Made by a program: the position numbers and the translations under genes. Below the pieces are notes generated by a model, which had not been told where the DNA came from, searched no databases, and saw only the letters and a program-made list of their open reading frames with translations. A DNA stretch of 6,250 bases from Burkholderiales bacterium. GTDB taxonomy: Bacteria; Pseudomonadota; Gammaproteobacteria; Burkholderiales; SG8-41. Shown in pieces: positions 1 to 6,111 of this stretch. The stretch lies in assembly GCA_005800795.1 (NCBI GenBank), contig SYEN01000570.1:1-6250 (forward strand), written 5' to 3'. Each line of letters opens with the position of its first letter. Positions within the stretch are counted from its first letter, which is position 1.

Positions 1-62
1 GGCTGCGAGACGAGGAATACTTGCGACTCAAAATCCTGACCTGCATGCTGCCCGCACTCTAA
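1..62 (+). CDS. C-terminal tail of an unidentified upstream gene (partial)
   Basis: Reading from base 3, the frame is open to a TAA at 60-62 and gives LRDEEYLRLKILTCMLPAL. The stop lies 1 nt before the ATG of the binding-protein gene, the same tight packing seen in the rest of this operon. That spacing is the main argument that this is the end of a real gene. Nineteen residues are too few to assign a family. Frame 1 closes at a TGA at 37-39. Frame 2 stays open across this stretch but runs out of frame into the next gene, so it cannot be excluded by openness alone. The gene, if real, is probably co-transcribed with those downstream. Confidence 0.45.
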   Translation, partial: LRDEEYLRLKILTCMLPAL

Positions 63-63
63 A

Positions 64-1056
64 ATGCTCCAAAATCGCCCACTCGATTTCCTGAAGACCC
101 GTTTTTATGCTGCATTGCTTGCCATGGGCAACGGCCTCGCGCACGCGCAAAAGGCCGACGCACCGTTCCCCACGCGCCCCGTGCGCCTGCTGGTCACGCA
201 AGCCGCAGGCGGCCCCACCGATGTGGTCGCGCGCATTTACGCCACGCGCCTTTCCGAATTGATGGGCCAACAAGCGGTGGTGGATAACCGCCACAGCGCG
301 GGCGGCAGCATCGCGGGCGAGCTAACGTCGCGCGCACCCACCGATGGCTACACGCTGATGGTCGCGGCCAACGGCACGCTCGCTGTTGCGCCGCATCTGA
401 TGAAGCTGACTTATGACGCACGCAAAGACCTCGCGCCAGTGGCATTAATCGGCAACAGCCCATTGGGTCTGCTGGTGCATCCGCCGTTGCCCGCAGCCTC
501 GGTCAAAGAACTGCTCGCGCTCGCCAAAGCGCGCCCGGGCCGTATCAACTTCGGCTCGCCCGGTCCCGGCGCCACTGCACATCTGGCGGGCGAACAATTC
601 AAGACGATGGGCGGCATCAACATTGTGCATGTGCCCTATAAGGGCGCCAGTGCCGCGCTGGTGGGCGTGATGTCGGGCGAGATCGAAATGTTTATCACCG
701 GGCTCTCTTCTGGCATGCCCTATGTAAAGCAAAAACAGTTGCGCATACTTGGTGTGACCAGCGCCAAGCGCGTGGTCTTGATCCCCGATGTGCCCACTAT
801 CGGAGAAACGCTGCCCGGCTATGACGTGACTTCCTGGTACGCCGTGCTCGCCCCCGCGGGCACACCGCAAAGCATCATCGAACGCTTGCACAAACTATCG
901 ACAGCCGCAGTCACAACGCCTGACATCAACAGCAAACTCACCAGCGCCGGTGTGGAAGTGGAAACGTTGTCGCCACAACAATTGGGCGCAAAACTCGCCC
1001 GCGATCATGAGCGCTGGGGCAAAGTCGTCGCGGCCGCCGGCATGAAGCCCAACTGA
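64..1056 (+). CDS. Bug-family (TctC-like) tripartite tricarboxylate transporter substrate-binding protein
   Basis: This is a periplasmic solute-binding protein of the Bug/TctC family, 330 aa, which is full length for the family. Known Bug proteins bind carboxylates, amino acids or similar small molecules and may work with TctA/TctB membrane proteins; neither is in this window. Family landmarks are visible in order: FPTRPVRLLV near residues 35-44, AGGPTDVVAR at 48-57, PTDGYTL near 92-98, HLAGEQFK at 173-180, VPYKG at 190-194, VTSAKR at 231-236 followed by PDVPT, then PGYDVTSWYA at 251-260. The N-terminus looks like a signal peptide: basic R5, K11 and R13, a short hydrophobic run at 14-26 and an AHA cleavage site after residue 28. 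The ATG at 64 is the only start after the in-frame TGA at 37-39. It has no clear ribosome binding site, so coupling to the upstream gene is likely. The stop is 2 nt before the next gene. The ligand cannot be predicted. Confidence 0.93.
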   Translation: MLQNRPLDFLKTRFYAALLAMGNGLAHAQKADAPFPTRPVRLLVTQAAGGPTDVVARIYATRLSELMGQQAVVDNRHSAGGSIAGELTSRAPTDGYTLMVAANGTLAVAPHLMKLTYDARKDLAPVALIGNSPLGLLVHPPLPAASVKELLALAKARPGRINFGSPGPGATAHLAGEQFKTMGGINIVHVPYKGASAALVGVMSGEIEMFITGLSSGMPYVKQKQLRILGVTSAKRVVLIPDVPTIGETLPGYDVTSWYAVLAPAGTPQSIIERLHKLSTAAVTTPDINSKLTSAGVEVETLSPQQLGAKLARDHERWGKVVAAAGMKPN

Positions 1057-1058
1057 CA

Positions 1059-2192
1059 ATGGCTAACGTGGATTACGACGCCATCATTATCGGCGGCGGC
1101 CTTGTTGGCACTGCCGTGGCCTATGGCCTTGCGCGTCGCGGCAAAAAACCGGTGGTGCTGGATGAAGGTGATATTGCCTATCGTGCCTCGCGCGGCAATT
1201 TTGGTCTGGTATGGGTGCAAAGCAAGGGCTTCGGTGTGCCGGAGTATCAACGCTGGACGCGGCGCTCATCCGCAGACTGGGCGGCGTTCTCCGCTGAGCT
1301 GCAAAAAGAAACAGGTATCTACAGCGGTCACGAACGGTCCGGCGGCGTCACCATCTGCCTCTCCGATGATGAACTGGAGCGCCGCGCTACGCGCATGGCG
1401 CAATTGCAACGGGAGGCAGGTGACTTTGGTTTCGAGTACGAGATGCTCGATCACGCGGCGCTGAAAAAGCTGATTACCGCCATCGGGCCGGATGTGGTGG
1501 GCGCCTCACATACCAAGTACGACGGACATGCCAACCCGCTCTACACCTTGCGTGCGTTGCACGCGGCGTTGTTAAAGCATGGCGGAACCTACGTGCCGCA
1601 TGCGCGTGTGGAGGCCATCCAGGCCGCTCGCAATCACTTTACCATCACTGTCGGCGATGTGACGTACGAAGCGCCGCGCCTAGTGCTGGGCGCGGGGCTG
1701 GGCAATAACGCGCTCGGCAAACTAGTGGGGCTTAACGTCCCCGTGCAGCCCTCGCGCGGGCAGATCATCGTCACCGAGCGCGTGGCGCCCGTGCTGCCCA
1801 TGCCCACGCTGATGATCCGCCAGACTGTCGAAGGCACGCTGATGATCGGCGAATCGCGCGAGGAGGCGGGCTTTGACGACACCACTTCGCCGGAGATACT
1901 GCACACGCTGGCGGAGCGCGCGGCGAAAACGTTTCCGTTTCTGCGCCACACCTGCATTGTGCGAACCTGGGCGGCGCTGCGCGTGATGGCGCCGGATGGT
2001 TTACCCATCTATGAGCAGTCAGCCCAGTACCCTGGCGCGTTTGTGTGCACTTGCCACAGCGGTGTCACACTCGCCGCCGCGCATGCGCTGCACTACGCGG
2101 GTTACGTGATCGATGGCGCCATTCCTCCTGAACTTGCACGATTTTCAACGAAACGATTCGACCATGTTCAAGCCGTTACCTCACAGCACTGA
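1059..2192 (+). CDS. DAO-family FAD-dependent oxidoreductase, catalytic subunit of a three-component dehydrogenase (OoxB/HcnC/LhpB type)
   Basis: The protein has 377 aa and the D-amino-acid oxidase fold. An N-terminal FAD-binding Rossmann motif, IIIGGGLVGTAVAYGLARRG (residues 9-28; G12, G14, G17), is followed by the acidic end of beta-2 at D35/E36. The DGHANPLYTLRAL segment (about 155-167) and the C-terminal CHSGVTLAAAHA segment (332-343) resemble the conserved 'NP' and 'HSGVTLA' regions of the octopine/nopaline oxidase and D-hydroxyproline dehydrogenase beta subunits. Known relatives oxidise the C-N bond of imino acids, opines or glycine and hand electrons to partner subunits. The two genes directly downstream encode exactly such partners. 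It starts 2 nt after the preceding stop with no strong ribosome binding site, so it is probably translated by coupling. No signal peptide is seen. The family and its role in a complex are secure. The substrate is not: octopine-like compounds, hydroxyproline, sarcosine-like amines and glycine are all possible. Confidence 0.92.
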   Translation: MANVDYDAIIIGGGLVGTAVAYGLARRGKKPVVLDEGDIAYRASRGNFGLVWVQSKGFGVPEYQRWTRRSSADWAAFSAELQKETGIYSGHERSGGVTICLSDDELERRATRMAQLQREAGDFGFEYEMLDHAALKKLITAIGPDVVGASHTKYDGHANPLYTLRALHAALLKHGGTYVPHARVEAIQAARNHFTITVGDVTYEAPRLVLGAGLGNNALGKLVGLNVPVQPSRGQIIVTERVAPVLPMPTLMIRQTVEGTLMIGESREEAGFDDTTSPEILHTLAERAAKTFPFLRHTCIVRTWAALRVMAPDGLPIYEQSAQYPGAFVCTCHSGVTLAAAHALHYAGYVIDGAIPPELARFSTKRFDHVQAVTSQH

Positions 2193-2460
2193 CGCCAGCG
2201 TGCCGGTCGTCGTCAACGGCGCCGCCGTCAGCGTACCGGCGGGCAGCACAGCCGCGGCTGCCATGCTGCTGGGTGGGGCAGGACACACACGCAGCAGTGC
2301 GTTGTCCGGCGAACCGCGTGCTCCGTACTGCATGATGGGCGCGTGTTTTGAATGTTTGATGGAGATTGACGGCGAAGCGAATCAGCAGGGGTGCATGGTG
2401 ATTGTGCGTGAGGGTATGCGCATCGACCGGCAGATGGGCAAGCGCGAGGTGCGTGAGTGA
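2164..2460 (+). CDS. Small (2Fe-2S)-binding subunit (HcnA/LhpE-like) of the dehydrogenase
   Basis: This 98-aa ferredoxin-like protein carries four cysteines, C56, C61, C64 and C77, in the spacing C-x4-C-x2-C-x12-C within CMMGACFECLMEIDG and QQGC. That is the plant-type [2Fe-2S] pattern of the HcnA-like small subunits. It should relay electrons between the two flavoprotein subunits encoded on either side. The start at ATG 2164 gives a family-typical length and N-terminus (MFKPLPH, then the ubiquitin-like fold VPVVVNGAAVSVPAG). An in-frame ATG at 2113 would add 17 residues that are only the shifted reading of the end of the DAO gene. The chosen start overlaps that gene by 29 nt, and the stop overlaps the next gene by 4 nt, so the three products are probably made in a fixed ratio. 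The function as a subunit is inferred from context plus the motif. Confidence 0.9.
   Translation: MFKPLPHSTDASVPVVVNGAAVSVPAGSTAAAAMLLGGAGHTRSSALSGEPRAPYCMMGACFECLMEIDGEANQQGCMVIVREGMRIDRQMGKREVRE
2446..2449 (+). promoter_or_regulatory. Ribosome binding site supporting the GTG start at 2457
   Basis: GAGG at 2446-2449 ends 7 nt before the GTG at 2457. Together with the GTGA stop/start overlap at 2457-2460 it decides the start of the large flavoprotein subunit, which otherwise begins with an unusual start codon. The motif lies inside the coding sequence of the small iron-sulfur subunit. Confidence 0.55.
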
Positions 2461-3878
2461 TCACGGCATTCGACCTCGCTATCGTCGGCACGGGCCCCGC
2501 AGGCATGGCCGCCGCCATCACCGCATCCGAACTCGGCTTGAGCGTTGCTGTACTCGATGAACAGCCCGAACCCGGCGGACAGATTTACCGCGGCGTCGAG
2601 CGCCTTGCCATCTCGCGCGCGAAGCATCTCGAATGGCTGGGGCCGGATTACGCAGCGGGGCTCGATCTCGCCCGCGCATTCCGCAAGAGCAAGATTGAGT
2701 ATTTCGATGCTGCACAGGTCTGGCAAATCGAACCTGTCGAAAACGGCAGGCTGTTCTACAAGCGTAACGGCGTCACCGGCATCCTCAATGCGAAAAAATT
2801 CCTCATCGCACCCGGCGCGATGGAACGCCCCATGCCCGTGCCCGGCTGGACACTGCCGGGTGTGATGACCTGTGGCGCGGCGCAAACATTGATGAAGGCC
2901 AACGGCCTAGCGCCGGAAGGAAAATTCGTGCTCGCAGGCTGCGGGCCGCTGCTGTTGCTGCTCGCGGCGCAACTGCTGCGCGCGGGTGTCAGGCCCGCTG
3001 CAATACTTGAAACCGAAGTGCATCGCTGGGCCGCATTGCCGCGCCTGCCGGGCTTTCTGGCCGCACCCGGTTACCTCGGTAAGGGGCTGGCGTTGCTACG
3101 CGAAATCCAGTCAGGGGGTGTGCCCTATCACAAGGGCGTCACGCATCTTGCGATCAAGGGTGACACGCAAGCGCGCGAGATCGAGTTCGCGTGCAGTGGT
3201 GTCACTCACAGCGAACCTGTTGACCTCGTGCTATTGCATCAGGGCGTCGTGCCCAATGGCAATCTCGCATGGTCGATGCGCCTCGCGCACGAGTGGGACG
3301 ATGCGCAGCGCGCGTTTCGCCCAGTACTGGATGCGCAGGGGCGCAGTTCAAACCCGGCCGTGTTGGTGGCGGGTGACGCGAGCGGCATTATCGGAGCGAA
3401 AGGGGCGCAGGCCATGGGACAGGTTGTTGCCTGTGCTGCGGCCATCGATATCGGCAGGATCAGCAAACAGGAAGTCAACGAACGCGCCATCGCTGCGCAC
3501 GCAGAGTTGGCCAAGCATCGTGGTGCGCGGCCTTTTCTCGATACGCTGTATCGCCCCGCGCAGCAGTGGATCGCGCCACGCGACGACAACACCCTGGTGT
3601 GCCGCTGCGAAGAAGTGCGCGCCGGTGAAATCCGCCGCCTGGTGTTGGAGCAACAATGCCCCGGCCCCAACCAGATGAAATCATTCGTGCGCTGTGGCAT
3701 GGGGCCGTGCCAGGGTCGCTTGTGCGGGCTGACCACGGTGGAACTCATCGCCGAGTGCCGTGGCGTGCTGGTACAGGATGTTGGCTACTATCGCATTCGT
3801 TCGCCGATCAAACCCATTACCGTCGGCGATTTGGCGGCACTCGATGTGCCGCTGCGCAGTGACGCCGTGAATCCGTAA
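2457..3878 (+). CDS. FAD/NAD(P)-dependent oxidoreductase with C-terminal BFD-like [2Fe-2S] domain (HcnB/OoxA/LhpF type)
   Basis: This 473-aa protein is the large partner subunit of the dehydrogenase. The N-terminal FAD motif is IVGTGPAGMAAA (residues 9-20; G11, G13, G16), with acidic D34/E35 at the end of beta-2 and the PGGQIYRG segment at 39-46 typical of the HcnB/OoxA group. The family region with APGAMERPMPVPGWTLPGV spans about 118-136. A second dinucleotide motif, VLAGCGPLLLLLAAQL (158-173), follows. VLVAGDASG (302-310) is the usual distal FAD-contact GD motif. The C-terminus carries a BFD-like [2Fe-2S] domain with C382, C384, C413 and C418 (CRC then CGMGPCQG, spacing C-x-C-x28-C-x4-C). 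The GTG start overlaps the preceding stop. The subunit probably accepts electrons from the DAO subunit through the small ferredoxin and passes them to an unknown acceptor. The order DAO-ferredoxin-HcnB differs from hcnABC, which argues against a cyanide synthase call but does not exclude it. Confidence 0.92.
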   Translation: MITAFDLAIVGTGPAGMAAAITASELGLSVAVLDEQPEPGGQIYRGVERLAISRAKHLEWLGPDYAAGLDLARAFRKSKIEYFDAAQVWQIEPVENGRLFYKRNGVTGILNAKKFLIAPGAMERPMPVPGWTLPGVMTCGAAQTLMKANGLAPEGKFVLAGCGPLLLLLAAQLLRAGVRPAAILETEVHRWAALPRLPGFLAAPGYLGKGLALLREIQSGGVPYHKGVTHLAIKGDTQAREIEFACSGVTHSEPVDLVLLHQGVVPNGNLAWSMRLAHEWDDAQRAFRPVLDAQGRSSNPAVLVAGDASGIIGAKGAQAMGQVVACAAAIDIGRISKQEVNERAIAAHAELAKHRGARPFLDTLYRPAQQWIAPRDDNTLVCRCEEVRAGEIRRLVLEQQCPGPNQMKSFVRCGMGPCQGRLCGLTTVELIAECRGVLVQDVGYYRIRSPIKPITVGDLAALDVPLRSDAVNP

Positions 3879-3879
3879 G

Positions 3880-3903
3880 TGATTGTTTCTGAACAAACAA
3901 TCA
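3880..3903. repeat. 9-bp perfect inverted repeat just after the dehydrogenase operon
   Basis: TGATTGTTT (3880-3888) is repeated inverted as AAACAATCA (3895-3903) around a 6-nt spacer. It starts 2 nt after the stop of the large subunit. The stem is AT-rich and no T-run follows, so it is a poor intrinsic terminator. It could instead be a dimeric operator for the hydrolase gene that begins at 3995. The symmetry is observed; the function is a guess. Confidence 0.5.
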
Positions 3904-3924
3904 ACAGCGATTTAACAGAAATGC

Positions 3925-3979
3925 ACAGGATAAGTTCCAAGGTTGGTTTTAATCCTGCTCATCCTGTATATCCGTGTAA
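3925..3979. repeat. ATCCTG-type short interspersed repeat in the intergenic region
   Basis: ATCCTGCTC, ATCCTGTAT and ATCCGTGTA follow each other at 9-nt spacing (3952-3978). The inverse ACAGGAT lies at 3925-3931, matching ATCCTGT at 3961-3967, so the block can also fold. From memory, similar ACAGGAT/ATCCTGT arrays flanking a short unique core recur between genes in many environmental proteobacterial genomes, and this looks like a single copy. That resemblance was not tested by any search. No protein is encoded here. Confidence 0.4.
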
Positions 3980-3980
3980 A

Positions 3981-3985
3981 AAAGG
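3981..3985 (+). promoter_or_regulatory. Ribosome binding site of the GGT-fold hydrolase gene
   Basis: AAAGG at 3981-3985 lies 9 nt before the ATG at 3995 and is the clearest ribosome binding site among the chromosomal genes here. It supports this ATG as the true start and fits a gene translated independently of the operon upstream. Confidence 0.5.
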
Positions 3986-3994
3986 TTTAACAAC

Positions 3995-5707
3995 ATGACC
4001 ACCTACCGCCCCACCATCACCGGCGCGAAGCACATGATTTCCGCCGGCCACTACTCCGCCACGCACGTGGGTTTCCAGATTCTTGAAGCAGGCGGCAACG
4101 CCATCGATGCTGGTGTAGCGGCGGGCATGGCGCTGGGCATATTGCAGACCGACCGCGTCAACTTCGCCGGTGTAGCGCCCATCATGATGTATCTCGCGGA
4201 TAAGCGTGAAGTCATCAATATCGACGGTCTCGGCACCTGGCCCAAGGCGGCCAACGTGCAACATTTTCATGATCACCATGGCGGCAAGATGCCGCCGGGA
4301 ATTTTGCGCACGGTGATGCCAGCAGCCCCTGCGTCGTGGATCATGGCGCTTGCGCGTTACGGCACCATGAGCTTTGGCGAAGTCGCGCGCGAGGCCACGC
4401 GGTTGGCGCGTGAAGGTTTTGCCATGCACGCGTTTATGCAAGCCTACATCGCCGATCACGAGGCAAGTTACCGCCGCTGGCCTTCCAGCGCGGCGGTATT
4501 TCTGCCCAAGGGCCGCCCGCCTGCAGTGGGTGAACGTTTTGTGCAATCCGATCTCGCCGCCTCGCTGCAATACATGGCCGATGAAGAAGCCGCGCACAAA
4601 CACAAAGGCCGTGCCGCCGGACTGCAAGCCGCGCGCGATGCGTTCTACAAGGGCGACATCGCGCAAAAAATCGCGCGCTACCACCAGGACAACGGCGGTT
4701 GGGTCACCGCAGACGATCTCGCTTCGTATGAAGTTAATTTTGAAACGCCACTGCGCACGCAATTTCAGGGCATCGATCTTTATGCCTGCGGCCCGTGGTC
4801 GCAAGGCCCCGTGCTACCGCAAACGCTGAACCTGCTGTCGGGCATCGACCTCAAAGCCATGGGCCACAACTCTGCCGCCTATGTGCACACGATTGCCGAG
4901 GCGCTGAAACTCTCTTTCGCCGACCGTCAGCGCTACTACGGGGACCCCAAGTTTGTGAAAGTGCCGCTCGACGCGCTGCTGTCAGTGGACTACGCCGCCG
5001 AGCGCCGCAAACTGATCCGCGCTGATGCCGCCGAGCTGGGTTTGCCCGCCGCGGGCGATATCCCCGGGTACCCGCCGATGATTCCGTTGCCGCCCGTGAC
5101 ACCGGGCGATCCGAACCCGCCCGCCGACACTTCATTTGTGTGCGTGATCGATAAACACGGCAACGCCTTTGCCGCCACGCCCAGCGATGGCTCCAGCGCC
5201 ATGCCCGTCATCCCCGGCACCGGGTTCTGCCCCTCGTCGCGCGGCTCGCAAAATTGGACACACCCGCAACACCCGGCGGTGATGGCCCCCGGCAAACGCC
5301 CGCGCTTGACGCCTAACCCCGCGCTAACCATGAAGGACGGCAAAGTGTTCATGCCTTTCGGCTCGCCCGGCAACGACATCCAGCCACAAGCGATGACGCA
5401 GGTCTTCCTCAATATCGTGCTTTGGGGCATGGAACCGCAAGCCGCCGTCGAAGCGCCGCGCTTTGCCACCTACAGCTTTCCGAGTTCATCGGAGCCGCAC
5501 GCGTATCACCCGGGGCGCCTAAATCTTGAATCACGCTTCGACAAGAGCGTGTTCGATCAACTCGCCAAGCTCGGCCACCAGGTTGCGCCATGGCAGGAAC
5601 TGGAATGGCGAGCAGGGGCGGTGTGCGCGATACGGGTGAATGAAGCAAATGGGTTGCTGGAGGGGGCTGCTGATCCGCGGCGGCCTTGCTACGCGATGGG
5701 AATTTGA
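3995..5707 (+). CDS. Gamma-glutamyltransferase-family Ntn-hydrolase (YwrD/acylase-like, cytoplasmic)
   Basis: This 570-aa protein has the whole GGT fold. The N-terminal signature AGHYSATHVGFQILEAGGNAIDAGVAA spans about 17-43, and a middle segment PLRTQFQGIDLYACGPWSQGPVLPQTLNLL lies near 252-281. The autoprocessing site is at D378-T379 (DTSFVCVIDKHGNAFA). T379 is the expected new N-terminal nucleophile, giving chains of about 378 and 192 aa. The small chain ends with the usual region RPRLTPNPALTMKDGK, FGSPGND and MTQVFLNIVLWG. Family members cleave gamma-glutamyl amides or, in the acylase branch, other acyl amides. There is no signal peptide, so it should be cytoplasmic, unlike E. coli GGT. 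By eye alignment it lacks the glutamate-binding arginine (L79), the serine pair (L438/T439) and the second glycine (N460) of E. coli GGT, so glutathione hydrolysis is doubtful. It follows the dehydrogenase operon by 116 nt and may supply its substrate. Confidence 0.9.
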   Translation: MTTYRPTITGAKHMISAGHYSATHVGFQILEAGGNAIDAGVAAGMALGILQTDRVNFAGVAPIMMYLADKREVINIDGLGTWPKAANVQHFHDHHGGKMPPGILRTVMPAAPASWIMALARYGTMSFGEVAREATRLAREGFAMHAFMQAYIADHEASYRRWPSSAAVFLPKGRPPAVGERFVQSDLAASLQYMADEEAAHKHKGRAAGLQAARDAFYKGDIAQKIARYHQDNGGWVTADDLASYEVNFETPLRTQFQGIDLYACGPWSQGPVLPQTLNLLSGIDLKAMGHNSAAYVHTIAEALKLSFADRQRYYGDPKFVKVPLDALLSVDYAAERRKLIRADAAELGLPAAGDIPGYPPMIPLPPVTPGDPNPPADTSFVCVIDKHGNAFAATPSDGSSAMPVIPGTGFCPSSRGSQNWTHPQHPAVMAPGKRPRLTPNPALTMKDGKVFMPFGSPGNDIQPQAMTQVFLNIVLWGMEPQAAVEAPRFATYSFPSSSEPHAYHPGRLNLESRFDKSVFDQLAKLGHQVAPWQELEWRAGAVCAIRVNEANGLLEGAADPRRPCYAMGI

Positions 5708-5786
5708 GCAAAAATTGTAGGCCGGGGGTGAGAGAAGTGGCTCCGCAAATTTGAACAGCACGATAAGTGGGAACTCCGGGCATGAT

Positions 5787-5805
5787 GCCGGGCTGAAAGC
5801 CTGGC
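5787..5805 (+). other. Leader hairpin upstream of the transposase fragment
   Basis: GCCGGGCT (5787-5794) pairs with AGCCTGGC (5798-5805) over a GAA loop: eight pairs, one of them G-T. An alternative stem, GGCAT with ATGCC (5779-5783 with 5785-5789), competes for the same bases. Such leader hairpins can limit transposase translation on transcripts entering from outside. That role is inferred here. The GAAAAGGAG ribosome binding site follows immediately. Confidence 0.4.
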
Positions 5806-5808
5806 GAA

Positions 5809-5814
5809 AAGGAG
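5809..5814 (+). promoter_or_regulatory. Ribosome binding site of the orfA fragment
   Basis: AAGGAG at 5809-5814 sits 6 nt before the ATG at 5821. This favours that ATG over the in-frame TTG at 5818, which would be only 3 nt away. Confidence 0.6.
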
Positions 5815-5820
5815 TTTTTG

Positions 5821-6111
5821 ATGGTCAAGAAGAAAGCATCGGGTCGGCGCACGCGCCGCACCCACAATTCGATGTTCAAGGCACGGGTGGCCCTGGCTGC
5901 CCTGCGGGAAGACAAGACCTGGGCTGAGCTGTGCGAGCAGTTCGAGCTGCATCCCAACCAGATCACCGAATGGAAGCGGCAGTTGCTTGAACGCGCGCCC
6001 GAGGTGTTTGATGCCGGCCCCCTGTACTCCGCAATAATTCACGCCATACGAATCAGAGAAGTTGGCGGCTGCGGAATGGATTGGAATCTGGCAAGATGGT
6101 CACATGTATAG
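5821..6111 (+). pseudogene. IS3-family transposase orfA, 3'-truncated, fused to unrelated sequence
   Basis: Residues 1-66 match the N-terminal helix-turn-helix protein (HTH_Tnp_1 type) of IS3-family elements: a basic leader KKKASGRRTRR, then FKARVALAALREDKTWAELCEQF (about 19-41) and the recognition-helix region HPNQITEWKRQLLERAPEVF (44-63). In intact elements orfA continues into a leucine-zipper segment and overlaps orfB through a programmed -1 frameshift. Here, from about residue 67 (base 6019), the frame reads GPLYSAIIHAIRIREVGG and onwards to the TAG at 6109-6111. This does not look like the expected transposase continuation. The fragment could still bind DNA, but no transposase activity is possible. 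The start is fixed by the ribosome binding site at 5809-5814. Confidence 0.75.

Larger units (their letters stand above)
5752..6018 (+). mobile_element. Truncated IS3-family insertion-sequence remnant
   Basis: The block contains an IS-style leader hairpin, a strong ribosome binding site and the first 66 codons of an orfA transposase gene. Similarity to orfA stops near 6018. The rest of orfA, orfB with its DDE catalytic domain and the right end are all missing, so the element cannot move by itself. The left end is set at the TGAACAG beginning at 5752 because IS3-family ends start with TG. This boundary is tentative, since no right-end repeat is available for comparison. Confidence 0.45.

Noticed and set aside
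445..891. 148-codon minus-strand frame opposite the binding-protein gene
   Set aside because: The + strand frame shows complete Bug-family motifs across this stretch; the antisense frame shows none.
2113..2163. Upstream ATG for the small iron-sulfur subunit
   Set aside because: The extra 17 residues are the shifted reading of the DAO gene's end. The family's usual length and N-terminus fit the ATG at 2164.
2986..3678. 230-codon + strand frame inside the large flavoprotein gene
   Set aside because: It overlaps in another frame the NAD(P) domain and iron-sulfur domain of a clear flavoprotein. Its product is Arg/Ser-rich and matches no family.
1059..3878. Hydrogen cyanide synthase (hcnABC)
   Set aside because: The subunit families are shared, but gene order is C-A-B rather than A-B-C and the context is a binding protein and a hydrolase. 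A catabolic dehydrogenase is more likely, although sequence comparison would be needed to exclude cyanide synthesis.
3943..3972. Sigma-70 promoter TTGGTT ... TATATC before the hydrolase gene
   Set aside because: The -35 matches only three of six consensus bases and the -10 four, with 18-nt spacing, and both lie inside the repeat block. Too weak to list as a promoter.
3952..3978. CRISPR-like or tandem array from the three ATCC units
   Set aside because: Units are 9 nt with no spacers and drift quickly; this is a short repeat element and not a CRISPR.
3959..4804. Long antisense open frame (281 codons, minus strand) opposite the hydrolase gene
   Set aside because: It lies opposite a well-supported gene with family motifs. 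The translation is rich in Arg, His and Gly without recognisable domains, as expected for the mirror of GC-rich coding DNA.
5708..5751. Terminator after the hydrolase gene
   Set aside because: No stable hairpin followed by a T-run could be found; only short AT matches (AAATT/AATTT) are present.
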